Source: Streptomyces sp. NBC_01216
Lineage (GTDB): Bacteria > Actinomycetota > Actinomycetes > Streptomycetales > Streptomycetaceae
Reading direction: 5' to 3'
NCBI RefSeq assembly: GCF_035994945.1
Contig: NZ_CP108677.1
Coordinates: forward strand, 3,782,001-3,846,000
DNA length: 64,000 nucleotides
Shown: positions 45,758 to 55,166 of the stretch, piece by piece
Numbering within the stretch: position 1 is the first letter of the stretch
Layout of the letters: each line of letters starts with the position of its first letter
Made by a program: the position numbers and the translations under genes
Notes under the pieces: generated by a model
What the model saw: the letters and a program-made list of their open reading frames with translations, nothing else
Database searches by the model: none
What the model was told of the DNA's origin: nothing

Positions 45758-47119
45758 ATGACCCCTCATGTCGCTCCCGATCCCGAGGCCGGTGCGGCCG
45801 TGAAGGCCGCCGACCGCGCGCACGTGTTCCACTCCTGGTCCGCCCAGGGCCTGATCGACCCGCTCGCCGTCGCAGGCGCGGAGGGCTCGTACTTCTGGGA
45901 CTACGACGGAAACCGCTATCTGGACTTCACCAGCGGCCTCGTCTACACCAACATCGGCTACCAGCACCCCCGTGTGGTCGCCGCCATCCAGGAGCAGGCC
46001 GCGAAGCTGACCACCTTCGCGCCGGCCTTCGCCATCGACGTGCGTTCCGAGGCCGCCCGCCTCATCGCCGAGCGCACCCCGGGCGACCTGGACAAGATCT
46101 TCTTCACCAACGGCGGTGCCGAGGCCGTCGAGAACGCCGTCCGGATGGCCCGTCTGCACACGGGCCGCCACAAGGTGCTCTCCGCCTTCCGGTCGTACCA
46201 CGGCGCCACCTCCACCGCGATCAACCTCACCGGCGACCCGCGCCGCTGGGCCTCCGACACCGGCTCGGCCGGCGTCGTGCGCTTCTGGGCGCCCTTCCTC
46301 TACCGCTCGCCGTTCTACGCGACGACCGAGGAGCAGGAGTGCGAGCGCGCGCTCGCCCACCTCGAGGACACCATCGCCTTCGAGGGGCCGGGGACCATCG
46401 CCGCGATCATCCTGGAGACCGTCCCCGGGACCGCCGGGATCATGACGCCGCCGCCCGGCTACCTCGCCGGGGTGCGCGCGATCTGCGACACGTACGGCAT
46501 CGTCTTCGTCCTCGACGAGGTCATGGCCGGGTTCGGCCGGACCGGCACGTGGTTCGCCGCGGAGCACTTCGACGTCGTGCCCGACCTGATGACCTTCGCC
46601 AAGGGCGTCAACTCCGGCTACGTGCCCCTCGGCGGCGTCGCCATCAGCGCCGAGATCGCCGCGACCTTCGACAAGCGCCCGTACCCCGGCGGACTGACCT
46701 ACTCCGGTCACCCGCTGGCCTGCGCCGCCGCCGTCGCCACGATCCGGGTGATGGAGGACGAGAAGGTCGTCGAACACGCCGCCCACATCGGTGAGACCGT
46801 CCTCGGCCCCGGACTGCGGGAGCTGGCCGAGCGCCACCCGTCGGTGGGCGAGGTGCGCGGCATGGGCGCTTTCTGGGCCCTCGACCTCGTCAGGAGCAAG
46901 GAGACGCGAGAGCCGCTCGTCCCCTACAACGCGACCGGCGAGGCCAACGCCCCCATGGCGGCCTTCGGCGCGGCGGCCAAGAAGCACGGCCTGTGGCCGT
47001 TCGTCAACATGAACCGCACCCACGCCGTGCCCCCCTGCAACGTCTCCGAGGCGGAGGCGAAGGAGGGCCTCGCCGCCCTCGACGCGGCACTGAGCGCGGC
47101 CGACGAGCACACCGTCTAG
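45758..47119 (+). CDS. Class III (omega) aminotransferase
   Basis: 453 aa from ATG 45758. PLP fold-type I subgroup II: YFWDYDGNRYLDFTSGLVYTNIGY, FTNGGAEAVENAVRMAR (PLP phosphate), SYHGATSTAINLTGD, VLDEVMAGFGRTGTWFAAEH, and the PLP lysine in TFAKGVNSGYVPLGGVAI. C-terminal WPFVNMNRTHAVPPCNVSE is a substrate-specificity region. Related proteins act on taurine, beta-alanine or pyruvate. The GntR regulator follows on the same strand. In-frame upstream ATGs at 45721 (chance) were rejected for lack of ribosome sites. Confidence 0.9.
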   Translation: MTPHVAPDPEAGAAVKAADRAHVFHSWSAQGLIDPLAVAGAEGSYFWDYDGNRYLDFTSGLVYTNIGYQHPRVVAAIQEQAAKLTTFAPAFAIDVRSEAARLIAERTPGDLDKIFFTNGGAEAVENAVRMARLHTGRHKVLSAFRSYHGATSTAINLTGDPRRWASDTGSAGVVRFWAPFLYRSPFYATTEEQECERALAHLEDTIAFEGPGTIAAIILETVPGTAGIMTPPPGYLAGVRAICDTYGIVFVLDEVMAGFGRTGTWFAAEHFDVVPDLMTFAKGVNSGYVPLGGVAISAEIAATFDKRPYPGGLTYSGHPLACAAAVATIRVMEDEKVVEHAAHIGETVLGPGLRELAERHPSVGEVRGMGAFWALDLVRSKETREPLVPYNATGEANAPMAAFGAAAKKHGLWPFVNMNRTHAVPPCNVSEAEAKEGLAALDAALSAADEHTV

Positions 47120-47137
47120 CCGGCCGGGGCCGGGCCC

Positions 47138-47164
47138 GAGCCGACCCGGGTCCGGAGTCGGCTC
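47138..47164 (+). terminator. Hairpin after the class III aminotransferase gene
   Basis: GAGCCGAC (47138-47145) pairs with GTCGGCTC (47157-47164), 8 bp, with a CCGG-containing loop; 19 bases after the stop. Confidence 0.6.
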
Positions 47165-47284
47165 AGGTCACCGTCCGGCTCCGGCACCGGGCGGTGACCG
47201 GTGTACGAACGGCCCGCGCGGGTCCTCGGGGGTCTGCCTCCGCCTGGACTAGGGTGTCCGACAGCCGGACGGAGGGGGGCGAAC

Positions 47285-47983
47285 ATGATGCCCATGAGCG
47301 GAGCGGTCACCCGCAGTACGCTTCGGCAGCAGATCGCGGACGCGCTCCGTGACGAGGTGCTCGCAGGGCGTCTCCAGCCGGGCCGGGAATTCACCGTCAA
47401 ACAGATCGCCGAGCAGTACGGGGTCTCCGCGACACCCGTGCGCGAGGCGCTCGTCGACCTCTCGGCGCAGGGGCTTCTCGACTCCGACCAGCACCGCGGC
47501 TTCCGCGTGCACCAGTTCTCGGTGGACGACTACCGGGGGATGGTCGAGGCCCGGATGCTCGTCGTGGACGGCCTCTTCCGCCGCTACCCGTCCGCGCCCG
47601 CGCCCGCCACTCCCGACGTGGGCCGCGGGGTCGCCCTCGTCTCCGTCCGACGCCGCGGCGAGGCGGCGGTACGTGCCGCCCGGGCCGGCGACCTCGACGT
47701 CCTGATCGGCTACGACATCCGCTACTGGCGCGAGTTGGGACGCCTGGTGTCCGCCAACGACTACCTCGCGGACTTCCTGCACCGGCTGCGGGTCCAGGCG
47801 TGGGTCTTCTCCGTCCCCTACCTGCGCTCCGACCGCGAGGTGCTCGGCGGGCTGTGGAGCGGGCACCTGGAACTGGTGGACGCGGTCACGCTCGGTGACG
47901 CGGAGGAGGCGATCGCCGTCGTCCGCGCGTACAACGCGCGCTCGCTGGAGTGGGCGGACCGACTGGAGGGGCTCGCCCCGTGA
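47285..47983 (+). CDS. GntR-family regulator
   Basis: 232 aa from ATG 47285 (GACGGAGGGGGG; ATG 47288 and 47294 are nearby alternatives). N-terminal winged helix-turn-helix of the FadR/HutC type (IADALRDEVLAGRLQPGREFTVKQIAEQYGVSATPVREALVDLSAQGLL, residues ~17-66). C-terminal all-helical FCD domain (~90-230) with DIRYWRELGRLVSANDYLADFL and SGHLELVDAVTLGDAEEA, residues in positions of the metal-binding ligands. The downstream conserved gene is not an obvious target; the upstream aminotransferase could be. Confidence 0.92.
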   Translation: MMPMSGAVTRSTLRQQIADALRDEVLAGRLQPGREFTVKQIAEQYGVSATPVREALVDLSAQGLLDSDQHRGFRVHQFSVDDYRGMVEARMLVVDGLFRRYPSAPAPATPDVGRGVALVSVRRRGEAAVRAARAGDLDVLIGYDIRYWRELGRLVSANDYLADFLHRLRVQAWVFSVPYLRSDREVLGGLWSGHLELVDAVTLGDAEEAIAVVRAYNARSLEWADRLEGLAP

Positions 47984-48091
47984 CACGCGGGCGTCCCGGG
48001 GACGGCGGATCGCCCCGGACCCGGAGCCTCGCACGACAGACGGAACAGCCGCCTCCGTGACGACCGGAACAGGCGTCCTCGTCGCCCACGG

Positions 48092-48125
48092 CCCGCGAGC
48101 CGCGCCGCCCGGCACGGCTCGCGGG
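48092..48125 (+). terminator. Terminator after the GntR gene
   Basis: An 11-bp perfect stem CCCGCGAGCCG/CGGCTCGCGGG (48092-48102, 48115-48125) followed by TT. Confidence 0.75.
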
Positions 48126-48225
48126 TTGACCGGGCGCGCCGACGGGCAGGCACCCTCCGGGTGTGCGTCAGGTATCCCGCGCACTACCCTGGCCGTCCCT
48201 GCAACTGACGGAGAGCGAGCCTCCC

Positions 48226-48876
48226 TTGGCCTGTGACCTGTGGCTGGTCCCCCTTGTCGACGTGCTGTGCCACAGCCCCGACAATCCCTTCGCCGAAGAG
48301 ATCGCCGCCTACGACAAGGCCCTGACCGCGGCCGGTCTGCCCACCGTCCCCGTGTTCGCCTACATGCCGGGGCTGTCCGGCGACGTCGCGCCCGTCGCCG
48401 GGTTCGACTACGACGCCCTGCACTTCCTGCGGCGCGCCTATCTGCTCCAGCTGTGCGGCCTCCCCGTCGAACCCGTCGACGAGTTGGGCGGGGACTACGA
48501 GCAGCTGCTGGAGATGTTCGAGGCGACCGCGCAGCAGTCCCACCTCGTCTGGCACTACGACCACGCCGGCGCGTACGTCCCCGTGGACTTCCCGGCTCCG
48601 CTTTCCAACGACGAGCTGCTGGAGGGTGGCGGCCCGCTCGGTTCCTCGCACGGGCTGCTGCGGGAGCTGGACATCGTCGCGCCCGCGATCGGCATCGACC
48701 CGGCCAACCCGCCCGCCCCGCCGTTGCCGCCGGAGCGGCCGACCTCGCTGGAGGAGCCCGCGGGGACGGTTCCCCGCGACGACAGTCCGTTCGCGCGCGA
48801 GCGCCACGTATGGCTGGGCCTGCACGCGGCGGCCACCCGGAGCCTCGGACAGGGCTCGATGATCATCCTCAGCTGA
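48226..48876 (+). CDS. Conserved actinobacterial protein, function unknown
   Basis: 216 aa. TTG 48226 is chosen because the conserved start is (M)ACDLWLVPLVDVLCHSPDNPF and GGAGAGCGAG precedes it; an upstream GTG at 48163 would add 21 residues not seen in family members. The body (VFAYMPGLSGDVAPVAGFDYDALHFLRRAYLLQLCGLPVEPVDELGGDYEQLLEMF, residues ~39-95) and WHYDHAGAYVPVDF are highly constrained, suggesting an enzyme or structural role. No recognised catalytic motif. Sits next to the ybaB-recR block in Streptomyces, by recollection. Confidence 0.75.
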   Translation: MACDLWLVPLVDVLCHSPDNPFAEEIAAYDKALTAAGLPTVPVFAYMPGLSGDVAPVAGFDYDALHFLRRAYLLQLCGLPVEPVDELGGDYEQLLEMFEATAQQSHLVWHYDHAGAYVPVDFPAPLSNDELLEGGGPLGSSHGLLRELDIVAPAIGIDPANPPAPPLPPERPTSLEEPAGTVPRDDSPFARERHVWLGLHAAATRSLGQGSMIILS

Positions 48877-48927
48877 CCGAGGGGCGGTACTCCTCGCCGG
48901 AGTGCGGCACCTGTCGTTCCGCCCGCG

Positions 48928-49653
48928 TCAGCGCGGCTCCGGGGGCCGCTGCCTGGGCATGTTCGGGCGGGTGCCCGGAGGGAGCGGGAAACGGGGAGCC
49001 GCCGGGCCCGCCTCCGGCCGGGGGAGGGCCGGTCCGGCCGACTGGAGGGCGAGCGGCGTCGGGCCGGAACGGAACTCGACCATCCAGTCCGCCGTCTCCG
49101 CCCGCACCAGTTCCGTCACGTCCTCGGAGAACCGCCGCAGCACGCCCAGGCACCGCTCGGCGGCCTCGCTCGCGGTGCCCTCCGTGGGGCCGAGCACCTC
49201 GCGCACGCTCTCCGCGGCCCAGTCGAACTGGAGGGTCTGCAGCCGGCGCTGTACGGCCTGCGCCGTGGCCACGTTCCTTATCCACCCGGACGTCAGGCCG
49301 AAGTACCGGTCACAGCCCAGACAGGCCGCGCCCAGCAGCAGGGAGAGGTATCCCCAGCCGGCGGCACCGTCCGCTACCCCCGTCAGGTCGAGCAGCGGCA
49401 GCGCGGCCCCCACGATGACGCCCAGCGCCGTTCCGATCCGCAGGGCCCTGGCACAGCGGCGCTTCCAGAGACGGTCCGAGAGGTACCACTCGGCCGTCCG
49501 CAGTGCCTGGGTCTCGACCCAGCGGTACAGCTCGTCCAGCCGTTCCGCGGGTTCGCCCCAGTCGCCGAGCGGGAACGGCGTTCCGGTCAGATCACGGGGG
49601 GCCGGCCCCTCGGGCTGCCCCGGTGGCGGCTGCATCTCCGGCTGCTGGCTCAC
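48928..49653 (-). CDS. SLATT-domain membrane protein
   Basis: 241 aa. A Pro/Gln-rich N terminus is followed by ELYRWVETQALRTAEWYLSDRLWKRRCARALR, two membrane helices (IGTALGVIVGAALPLL and WGYLSLLLGAACLGCDRYFG) and a helical tail (AQAVQRRLQTLQFDW). This is the SLATT fold (SMODS/SLOG-associated two-TM effector), predicted in other settings to form pores in nucleotide-based defence systems. Here no SMODS or SLOG sensor is adjacent; it is a stand-alone Streptomyces form found next to ybaB-recR, so a housekeeping role is as likely. Confidence 0.8.
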   Translation of the reverse strand: MSQQPEMQPPPGQPEGPAPRDLTGTPFPLGDWGEPAERLDELYRWVETQALRTAEWYLSDRLWKRRCARALRIGTALGVIVGAALPLLDLTGVADGAAGWGYLSLLLGAACLGCDRYFGLTSGWIRNVATAQAVQRRLQTLQFDWAAESVREVLGPTEGTASEAAERCLGVLRRFSEDVTELVRAETADWMVEFRSGPTPLALQSAGPALPRPEAGPAAPRFPLPPGTRPNMPRQRPPEPR

Positions 49654-49904
49654 CGGGGCACTCCTCTGTTCAGCTCAGCGCTCGAGTCCTGCTGTGACGT
49701 GCGGTGCACGTGGTGCCTGCCCTTCCTACCGCCGAATGGTGGGCTATGGGCCCGGAATCCCGGGATTTCCGCCCGCAAGAGGGTGTTGATCAGCTAGAGG
49801 AGCCCGCAGTTTCTCACTCGAAAGAGTTGGGCGGCAGCCCGGGCGGGGACCACGTAGGCTCGGCGTACCGAACAGTCGTCAGTGAATGCCAGGAGTGAGT
49901 GATC

Positions 49905-50240
49905 GTGATTCCCGGTGGTGGCCAGCCCGACATGCAGCAGCTCCTCCAGCAGGCCCAGCAGATGCAGCAGGATCTCGCCCGTGCCCAGGAGGAGCTCGCC
50001 GCGACCGAGGTCGACGGACAGGCCGGCGGTGGCCTGGTGACGGCGACGGTCACCGGCTCCGGCGAGCTGCGCGCGCTGGTGATCGACCCCAAGGCCGTGG
50101 ACCCGGAGGACACCGAGACGCTCGCCGACCTGGTCGTCGCGGCGGTCAAGGCCGCCAACGACAACGCTCAGCGGCTCCAGCAGGCCAAGCTGGGCCCGCT
50201 GACGCAGGGCCTGGGCGGCATGCCCGGCCTGGGATTCTGA
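49905..50240 (+). CDS. ybaB: YbaB/EbfC nucleoid-associated protein
   Basis: 111 aa from GTG 49905 (GTG 49899 would add two residues; the family start [14 protein letters not shown] favours 49905). DNA-binding dimer of the YbaB/EbfC family: coiled helices ([24 protein letters not shown]), beta hairpin ([25 protein letters not shown]), and a Gly-rich tail. It lies 84 bases upstream of recR, the conserved partnership in many bacteria. Confidence 0.93.
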   Translation: MIPGGGQPDMQQLLQQAQQMQQDLARAQEELAATEVDGQAGGGLVTATVTGSGELRALVIDPKAVDPEDTETLADLVVAAVKAANDNAQRLQQAKLGPLTQGLGGMPGLGF

Positions 50241-50324
50241 GGCCCGGCTTCCCGGCGCCGGGCTTCTAAGCCGGCGCTCCGGCTACTACCGTAAGAATCA
50301 AGCAGACCCGAGAAGGGCGTTCCG

Positions 50325-50924
50325 TTGTACGAAGGCGTGGTTCAGGACCTCATCGACGAACTGGGCAGGCTGCCCGGAGTCGGTCCCAAGAGCGCCCAGC
50401 GGATCGCCTTCCACATCCTCCAGGCCGAGCCCACCGACGTACGCCGTCTCGCGCACGCGCTCCTCGAGGTCAAGGAGAAGGTCAGGTTCTGCGCGGTCTG
50501 CGGCAACGTGGCACAGCAGGAGCAGTGCAACATCTGCCGCGACCCGCGCCGCGACCAGTCGGTCATCTGCGTGGTCGAGGAGCCCAAGGACGTCGTGGCG
50601 ATCGAGCGGACCCGTGAGTTCCGCGGGCGCTACCACGTGCTCGGCGGCGCGATCAGCCCGATCGAGGGGGTCGGCCCGGACGATCTGCGCATCCGCGAAC
50701 TGCTGGCGCGGCTCGCGGACGGTGCGGTCACCGAGCTGATCCTGGCGACCGATCCGAACCTGGAGGGCGAGGCCACCGCGACCTATCTGGCGCGGATGAT
50801 CAAGCCCATGGGGCTGAAGGTCACCCGGCTCGCGAGCGGTCTGCCGGTGGGCGGCGATCTCGAATACGCCGACGAGGTGACGCTGGGGCGTGCCTTCGAG
50901 GGGCGGCGCCTGCTAGATGTATGA
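50325..50924 (+). CDS. recR: Recombination protein RecR
   Basis: Forms the RecOR or RecFR clamp loader that puts RecA on gapped DNA. The protein is 199 aa from TTG 50325 (GAAGGG upstream). Helix-hairpin-helix [15 protein letters not shown] at 16-30, zinc finger Cys56/59/68/71 (CAVCGN, CNIC), and a Toprim domain ([32 protein letters not shown]). Ordinary family length. Confidence 0.96.
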   Translation: MYEGVVQDLIDELGRLPGVGPKSAQRIAFHILQAEPTDVRRLAHALLEVKEKVRFCAVCGNVAQQEQCNICRDPRRDQSVICVVEEPKDVVAIERTREFRGRYHVLGGAISPIEGVGPDDLRIRELLARLADGAVTELILATDPNLEGEATATYLARMIKPMGLKVTRLASGLPVGGDLEYADEVTLGRAFEGRRLLDV

Positions 50925-50982
50925 CCGACAGGGCCGACACGGCTCGTGCGCTCACCCGTGAGCCCCTAGGGAGGCACCCCTG

Positions 50983-51645
50983 ATGTCCGACGCCACGCTG
51001 CACGCGCTCACGCAGAACCCGGACGACTTCGCGGTCCAGATCGCGGACTCGATCGAGTCCTTCATCGTGGCCACCACGGAAGTGGCGAAGGGCGACGAGC
51101 CCGACAGCGCGGTGCCCTTCCTGTTGCTGGAGATCTCGCAGCTGCTGCTCGCGGGCGGGCGGCTGGGCGCGCACGAGGACATCCTCCCGGACGAGCGCTA
51201 CGAACCGGACACCGGCCCGGACGTCGACGTCGACGACCTGCGCGAGCGCTTCGCCCGGCTGCTGGACCCGGTGGACGTGTTCTCCGAGGTCTTCGACCCC
51301 TACGAGCCCCGCAAGGCGCCGGTGCCCTGCCGGATCTCCGACAACCTCGCCGACATCGTCATGGACCTGCGGCACGGACTGGCCCACTACCGGGCGGGCC
51401 GGACGGCCGAGGCGCTGTGGTGGTGGCAGTTCTCGTACTTCTCCAACTGGGGCCCGACGGCCTCCGGCACCCTGCGGGCACTCCAGTCACTGGTCTCGCA
51501 CGTCCGCCTGGACCAGCCGCTGGCCGCTCTGGACGGCCTGGACACGGACGAGGACCTGGCGGAGGACGACCTGGCCGAGGAGGCCGGGCGGGTCATGGTG
51601 GAGGAGATCGCCGGACCGCTGGGCCTGGGGTCGCGCCGCACGTGA
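50983..51645 (+). CDS. DUF5063 family protein
   Basis: 220 aa from ATG 50983. Helical actinobacterial family: FAVQIADSIESFIVATTEVAKGD, LLLEISQLLLAGGRLGA, DLRHGLAHYRAGRTAEALWWWQFSYFSNWGP (tight conserved core at ~127-157). It ends with an acidic segment. Function unknown. Consistent position between recR and ask across Streptomyces suggests co-transcription with recR, with 58 bases between the two. Confidence 0.85.
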   Translation: MSDATLHALTQNPDDFAVQIADSIESFIVATTEVAKGDEPDSAVPFLLLEISQLLLAGGRLGAHEDILPDERYEPDTGPDVDVDDLRERFARLLDPVDVFSEVFDPYEPRKAPVPCRISDNLADIVMDLRHGLAHYRAGRTAEALWWWQFSYFSNWGPTASGTLRALQSLVSHVRLDQPLAALDGLDTDEDLAEDDLAEEAGRVMVEEIAGPLGLGSRRT

Positions 51646-51809
51646 CGGGGTGTCCCGGGGCCGTCGCACGGGGCTCCCGAGGAGATCACTATGACCATCC
51701 TCCGAGCAGCTCGTCTCAGGATGCGATATCCGGAGGGTGAATTCGGGCCGCTCGTTAGACTGAGCCGACCGCAGGGATGGCTGCGGCAGACACCGAGCGA
51801 GGAGCGCAC

Positions 51810-53081
51810 GTGGGCCTTGTCGTGCAGAAGTACGGAGGCTCCTCCGTTGCGGATGCCGAAGGCATCAAGCGCGTCGCCAAGCGAATCGTGGACGCCAAGA
51901 AGAACGGCCACCAGGTGGTCGTCGTGGTTTCCGCGATGGGCGACACGACGGACGAGTTGATCGATCTCGCCGAGCAGGTATCCCCGATTCCTGCCGGACG
52001 CGAATTCGACATGCTGTTGACCGCCGGGGAGCGGATCTCCATGGCCCTGCTGGCCATGGCGATCAAGAAACTGGGCCACGAGGCGCAGTCGTTCACGGGC
52101 AGCCAGGCCGGTGTGATCACGGACTCGGTCCACAACAAGGCGCGCATCATCGACGTCACGCCTGGCCGGATCCGTACCGCCCTCGACGAGGGCAACATCG
52201 CCATCGTCGCGGGCTTCCAGGGCGTGTCCCAGGACAAGAAGGACATCACCACGCTGGGCCGCGGCGGTTCGGACACCACCGCCGTCGCCCTCGCCGCAGC
52301 GCTCGACGCCGAGGTCTGTGAGATCTACACGGACGTCGACGGCGTCTTCACGGCCGACCCGCGCGTGGTGAAGAAGGCGAAGAAGATCGAGTGGATCTCC
52401 TTCGAGGACATGCTGGAGCTCGCCGCCTCCGGCTCCAAGGTGCTGCTGCACCGGTGCGTCGAGTACGCACGCCGCTACAACATCCCGATCCACGTCCGCT
52501 CGTCCTTCTCGGGACTGCAGGGGACCTGGGTCAGCAACGAACCGCAAGGGGACCGCAAGGTGGAGCAGGCCATCATCTCCGGTGTCGCCCACGACACCTC
52601 CGAGGCGAAGATCACCGTCGTCGGAGTTCCGGACAAGCCGGGCGAGGCCGCGGCCATCTTCCGGGCCGTCGCGGACGCCGAGATCAACATCGACATGATC
52701 GTGCAGAACGTGTCCGCCGCCTCCACCGGCCTGACGGACATCTCCTTCACCCTTCCCAAGGCCGAGGGCCGCAAGGCCATCGAAGCCCTCGAGAAGGCGA
52801 AGGCCGCGATCGGCTTCGACTCGCTTCGCTACGACGACCAGATCGGCAAGATCTCGCTGGTCGGCGCCGGGATGAAGACCAACCCGGGCGTCACCGCCGC
52901 CTTCTTCCAGGCGCTGTCCGACGCGGGCGTGAACATCGAGCTGATCTCCACCTCCGAGATCCGCATCTCGGTCGTCACCCGCGCCGACGACGTCAACGAA
53001 GCCGTGACGGCCGTGCACACCGCCTTCGGGCTCGACAGCGACTCCGACGAGGCCGTTGTCTATGGCGGAACCGGCCGGTGA
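51810..53081 (+). CDS. ask: Aspartate kinase
   Basis: Phosphorylates aspartate, opening the aspartate family of amino acids and diaminopimelate. It is 423 aa from GTG 51810 (GAGGAG upstream); [19 protein letters not shown] is the catalytic start, [18 protein letters not shown] the phosphate loop, then two ACT regulatory domains ([32 protein letters not shown] and [41 protein letters not shown], approx. 270-405). An internal start near the ACT region may yield a beta subunit, as in other actinobacteria. Overlaps asd (GTGA). Confidence 0.96.
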   Translation: MGLVVQKYGGSSVADAEGIKRVAKRIVDAKKNGHQVVVVVSAMGDTTDELIDLAEQVSPIPAGREFDMLLTAGERISMALLAMAIKKLGHEAQSFTGSQAGVITDSVHNKARIIDVTPGRIRTALDEGNIAIVAGFQGVSQDKKDITTLGRGGSDTTAVALAAALDAEVCEIYTDVDGVFTADPRVVKKAKKIEWISFEDMLELAASGSKVLLHRCVEYARRYNIPIHVRSSFSGLQGTWVSNEPQGDRKVEQAIISGVAHDTSEAKITVVGVPDKPGEAAAIFRAVADAEINIDMIVQNVSAASTGLTDISFTLPKAEGRKAIEALEKAKAAIGFDSLRYDDQIGKISLVGAGMKTNPGVTAAFFQALSDAGVNIELISTSEIRISVVTRADDVNEAVTAVHTAFGLDSDSDEAVVYGGTGR

Positions 53082-54166
53082 CCTCGCCGCGCCGCAAGCC
53101 GACGCTCGCGGTCGTGGGAGCGACCGGGGCCGTCGGAGCGGTGATGCTCCAGATGCTGTCGCAGCACGCCGACGTCTGGGGCGAGATACGACTCGTCGCC
53201 TCCCCGCGCTCAGCCGGCCGCAAGCTGGCCGTCCGCGGGGAGGAGTGCGAGGTCCTCGCGCTGAGCGAGGACGTACTGGAAGGGGCCGACCTCGCCCTCT
53301 TCCTTGCGCCCGAGGACATCGCCGCGCGGTGGGCGCCGGTCGCCGCGGCCAAGGGCGCGGTGGTCGTGGACACCTCCGCGGCCTTCCGGGCGGACCCCGA
53401 CGTGCCGCTGGTGGTGCCCGAGGTCAATCCGCACGCCGTCCGCATGAGGCCGCGCGGGATCGTCGCGAGCCCGGGATGCTCCACGCTGGCGCTTATCGTC
53501 GCCGTGGGCGCCCTGCACGCCGAGTTCGGGGTCAGCGAGCTGGTGGTGACCGCCCAGCAGGCCGCGAGCGGGGTAGGGCAGGCGGGTGTCGCCGCCCTGC
53601 GGGAGCAACTGGCGCTGGTCGCCGGCACCGACCTCGGAAACTCCCCCGGGGACGTCCGGCGCGCCGTCGGCGACGGCACCGGTCCCTTCCCGGGGCCCGT
53701 CGCCCTGAACGTGCTGCCCTGGTCCGGGGACCTGATGGCGGACGGCTGGTCGTCCGAGGAACTGCGCATCCGCGAGGAGACCCGCAGGATCCTCGGCATG
53801 CCCGCGCTGCCGGTCGCGGCGACCTGCGTCCGGGTACCGGTCGTCACCGGGCACTCCGTCTCCGTACACGCGCGCTTCGAGCATCCCGTCACGGTCGAGC
53901 GCGCCCACGAGATCCTGGCCACCTCGCCGGGTGTGGTGCTGTACGACGATCCGGCCTCGGGGGACTTTCCCACGCCCGCCGACATCGTGGGCACGGACCC
54001 CACCTGGGTGGGCCGGGTGCGGCGTTCCCTGGACGACGAGCGTTCGCTGGAGTTCTTCGTGTGCGGGGACAACCTGCGCAAGGGCGCGGCGCTCAACGCC
54101 GTCCAGATCGCGGAGACGATCATCCGTCCGGAGCGTCCCGAGCGTCCGGAAATCGGCGTCGGCTGA
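53078..54166 (+). CDS. asd: Aspartate-semialdehyde dehydrogenase
   Basis: Reduces aspartyl phosphate to the semialdehyde. It is 362 aa from GTG 53078, overlapping ask (GTGA). NADP-binding GATGAVG at 14-20 and [34 protein letters not shown], catalytic Cys134 in SPGCST, and [18 protein letters not shown] near the C-terminal His region. The usual neighbours of the cysteine are NPNCST; here they read SPGCST. Length and context agree with an active enzyme, but the PG for PN change is notable and recorded as a finding. Confidence 0.93.
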   Translation: MTSPRRKPTLAVVGATGAVGAVMLQMLSQHADVWGEIRLVASPRSAGRKLAVRGEECEVLALSEDVLEGADLALFLAPEDIAARWAPVAAAKGAVVVDTSAAFRADPDVPLVVPEVNPHAVRMRPRGIVASPGCSTLALIVAVGALHAEFGVSELVVTAQQAASGVGQAGVAALREQLALVAGTDLGNSPGDVRRAVGDGTGPFPGPVALNVLPWSGDLMADGWSSEELRIREETRRILGMPALPVAATCVRVPVVTGHSVSVHARFEHPVTVERAHEILATSPGVVLYDDPASGDFPTPADIVGTDPTWVGRVRRSLDDERSLEFFVCGDNLRKGAALNAVQIAETIIRPERPERPEIGVG

Positions 54167-54224
54167 CCGGTCGTCTTTGTAGGATCTGTGAACACCTTGT
54201 GATCGATTCGGCCACGGAACGCCC

Positions 54225-54419
54225 TTGAACTGGGATGATGTCGTGCTCGACGATGCTCTTCGGGCGTACCGCAACCAGCAGTCGGTCGGGGTGCGTCTCC
54301 GCGTGCGCCTGTGGTGTGCCACAAATCATGCTGTGAAAACGGGGTATTGGGGAAAAACGGGTGCGCATGAGGGCGATTTGCACACCGTCGAAAACGGTGG
54401 CGTACGCGTACAACCCTGA
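54225..54419 (+). CDS. Small unrecognised ORF upstream of the sigma factor gene
   Basis: 64 aa from TTG 54225, ending 25 bases before the sigma factor start. MNWDDVVLDDALRAYRNQ and AVKTGYWGKTGAHEGDLHT show no recognised domain. The region from 54310 to 54420 is distinctly lower in GC than the genes and must hold the promoter, so coding is doubtful. Listed because the gap is otherwise unexplained. Confidence 0.25.
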   Translation: MNWDDVVLDDALRAYRNQQSVGVRLRVRLWCATNHAVKTGYWGKTGAHEGDLHTVENGGVRVQP

Positions 54420-54443
54420 CGGGGGGAAACGTGTCCAACAGGC

Positions 54444-55166
54444 GTGGCAGAGGTACTCGAGATCGCAGCGGTCGTCCCGCTCCGCGGGACGCCGATCATC
54501 CCCGTGCGGGGCACGGTCGTGGCTCCCGTCCGGAGCGCCGCGGCGCGTCCGCTCAGGCGGCCGCGCCCAAACGGCGGCATGCCGGTGATCGCGCCCATGC
54601 CCGCCAGAGCGCACGCGACCGCGGTGAACGGCATTCCCTCGCCGCGCGAGAGCGCTGAGGACGGCATGGCCGCCGGCACCACCGTCGACCATCTGACCGA
54701 GACCTACCGGGCCCACTACCGTTCCCTGCTGGGGCTCGCGGCGTTGCTCCTCGACGACACGGCCTCCTGCGAGGACGTGGTCCAGGAGGCGTTCATCCGC
54801 GTGCACTCCGCGCGGAACCGGGTGCGGGAGCCGGAGAAGACCCTCGCCTATCTGCGGCAGACCGTCGTCAACCTGTCGCGTTCCGCGCTTCGCCGTCGCA
54901 TCCTCGGGCTCAAACTGCTGTCCAAGCCCATGCCGGACATGGCGAGCGCGGAGGAGGGCGCTTACGACCAGCTGGAGCGTGACGCCCTGATCAAGGCGAT
55001 GAGGGGGCTCCAGCGGCGTCAGCGCGAGGTCCTGGTCCTGCGCTACTTCGCCGATATGACGGAGGCGCAGGTCGCGGAGGCCCTCGGCATATCGCTGGGA
55101 TCGGTGAAGGCGTACGGCTCGCGGGGCATCGCGGCGCTGCGCGTCGTGATGGAGGCACAGGCATGA
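54444..55166 (+). CDS. SigE-family (ECF) RNA polymerase sigma factor
   Basis: 240 aa from GTG 54444. The N-terminal ~70 residues are Arg/Pro/Ala-rich and nonconserved, so the true start could be internal, for example ATG 54666. Region 2 (TYRAHYRSLLGLAALLLDDTASCEDVVQEAFIRVHSA, ~83-119) and region 4 (GLQRRQREVLVLRYFADMTEAQVAEALGISLGSVKAYGSRGIAAL, ~187-231) belong to the SigE/SigM-type extracytoplasmic-function group. It overlaps the next gene by ATGA, typical of a sigma and its membrane partner. Confidence 0.9.
   Translation: MAEVLEIAAVVPLRGTPIIPVRGTVVAPVRSAAARPLRRPRPNGGMPVIAPMPARAHATAVNGIPSPRESAEDGMAAGTTVDHLTETYRAHYRSLLGLAALLLDDTASCEDVVQEAFIRVHSARNRVREPEKTLAYLRQTVVNLSRSALRRRILGLKLLSKPMPDMASAEEGAYDQLERDALIKAMRGLQRRQREVLVLRYFADMTEAQVAEALGISLGSVKAYGSRGIAALRVVMEAQA

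Noticed and set aside
54431..54658. 75-codon ORF overlapping the sigma factor N terminus in another frame
   Set aside because: Arg/Gly/His-rich shadow composition; the sigma factor frame carries the recognisable domains.
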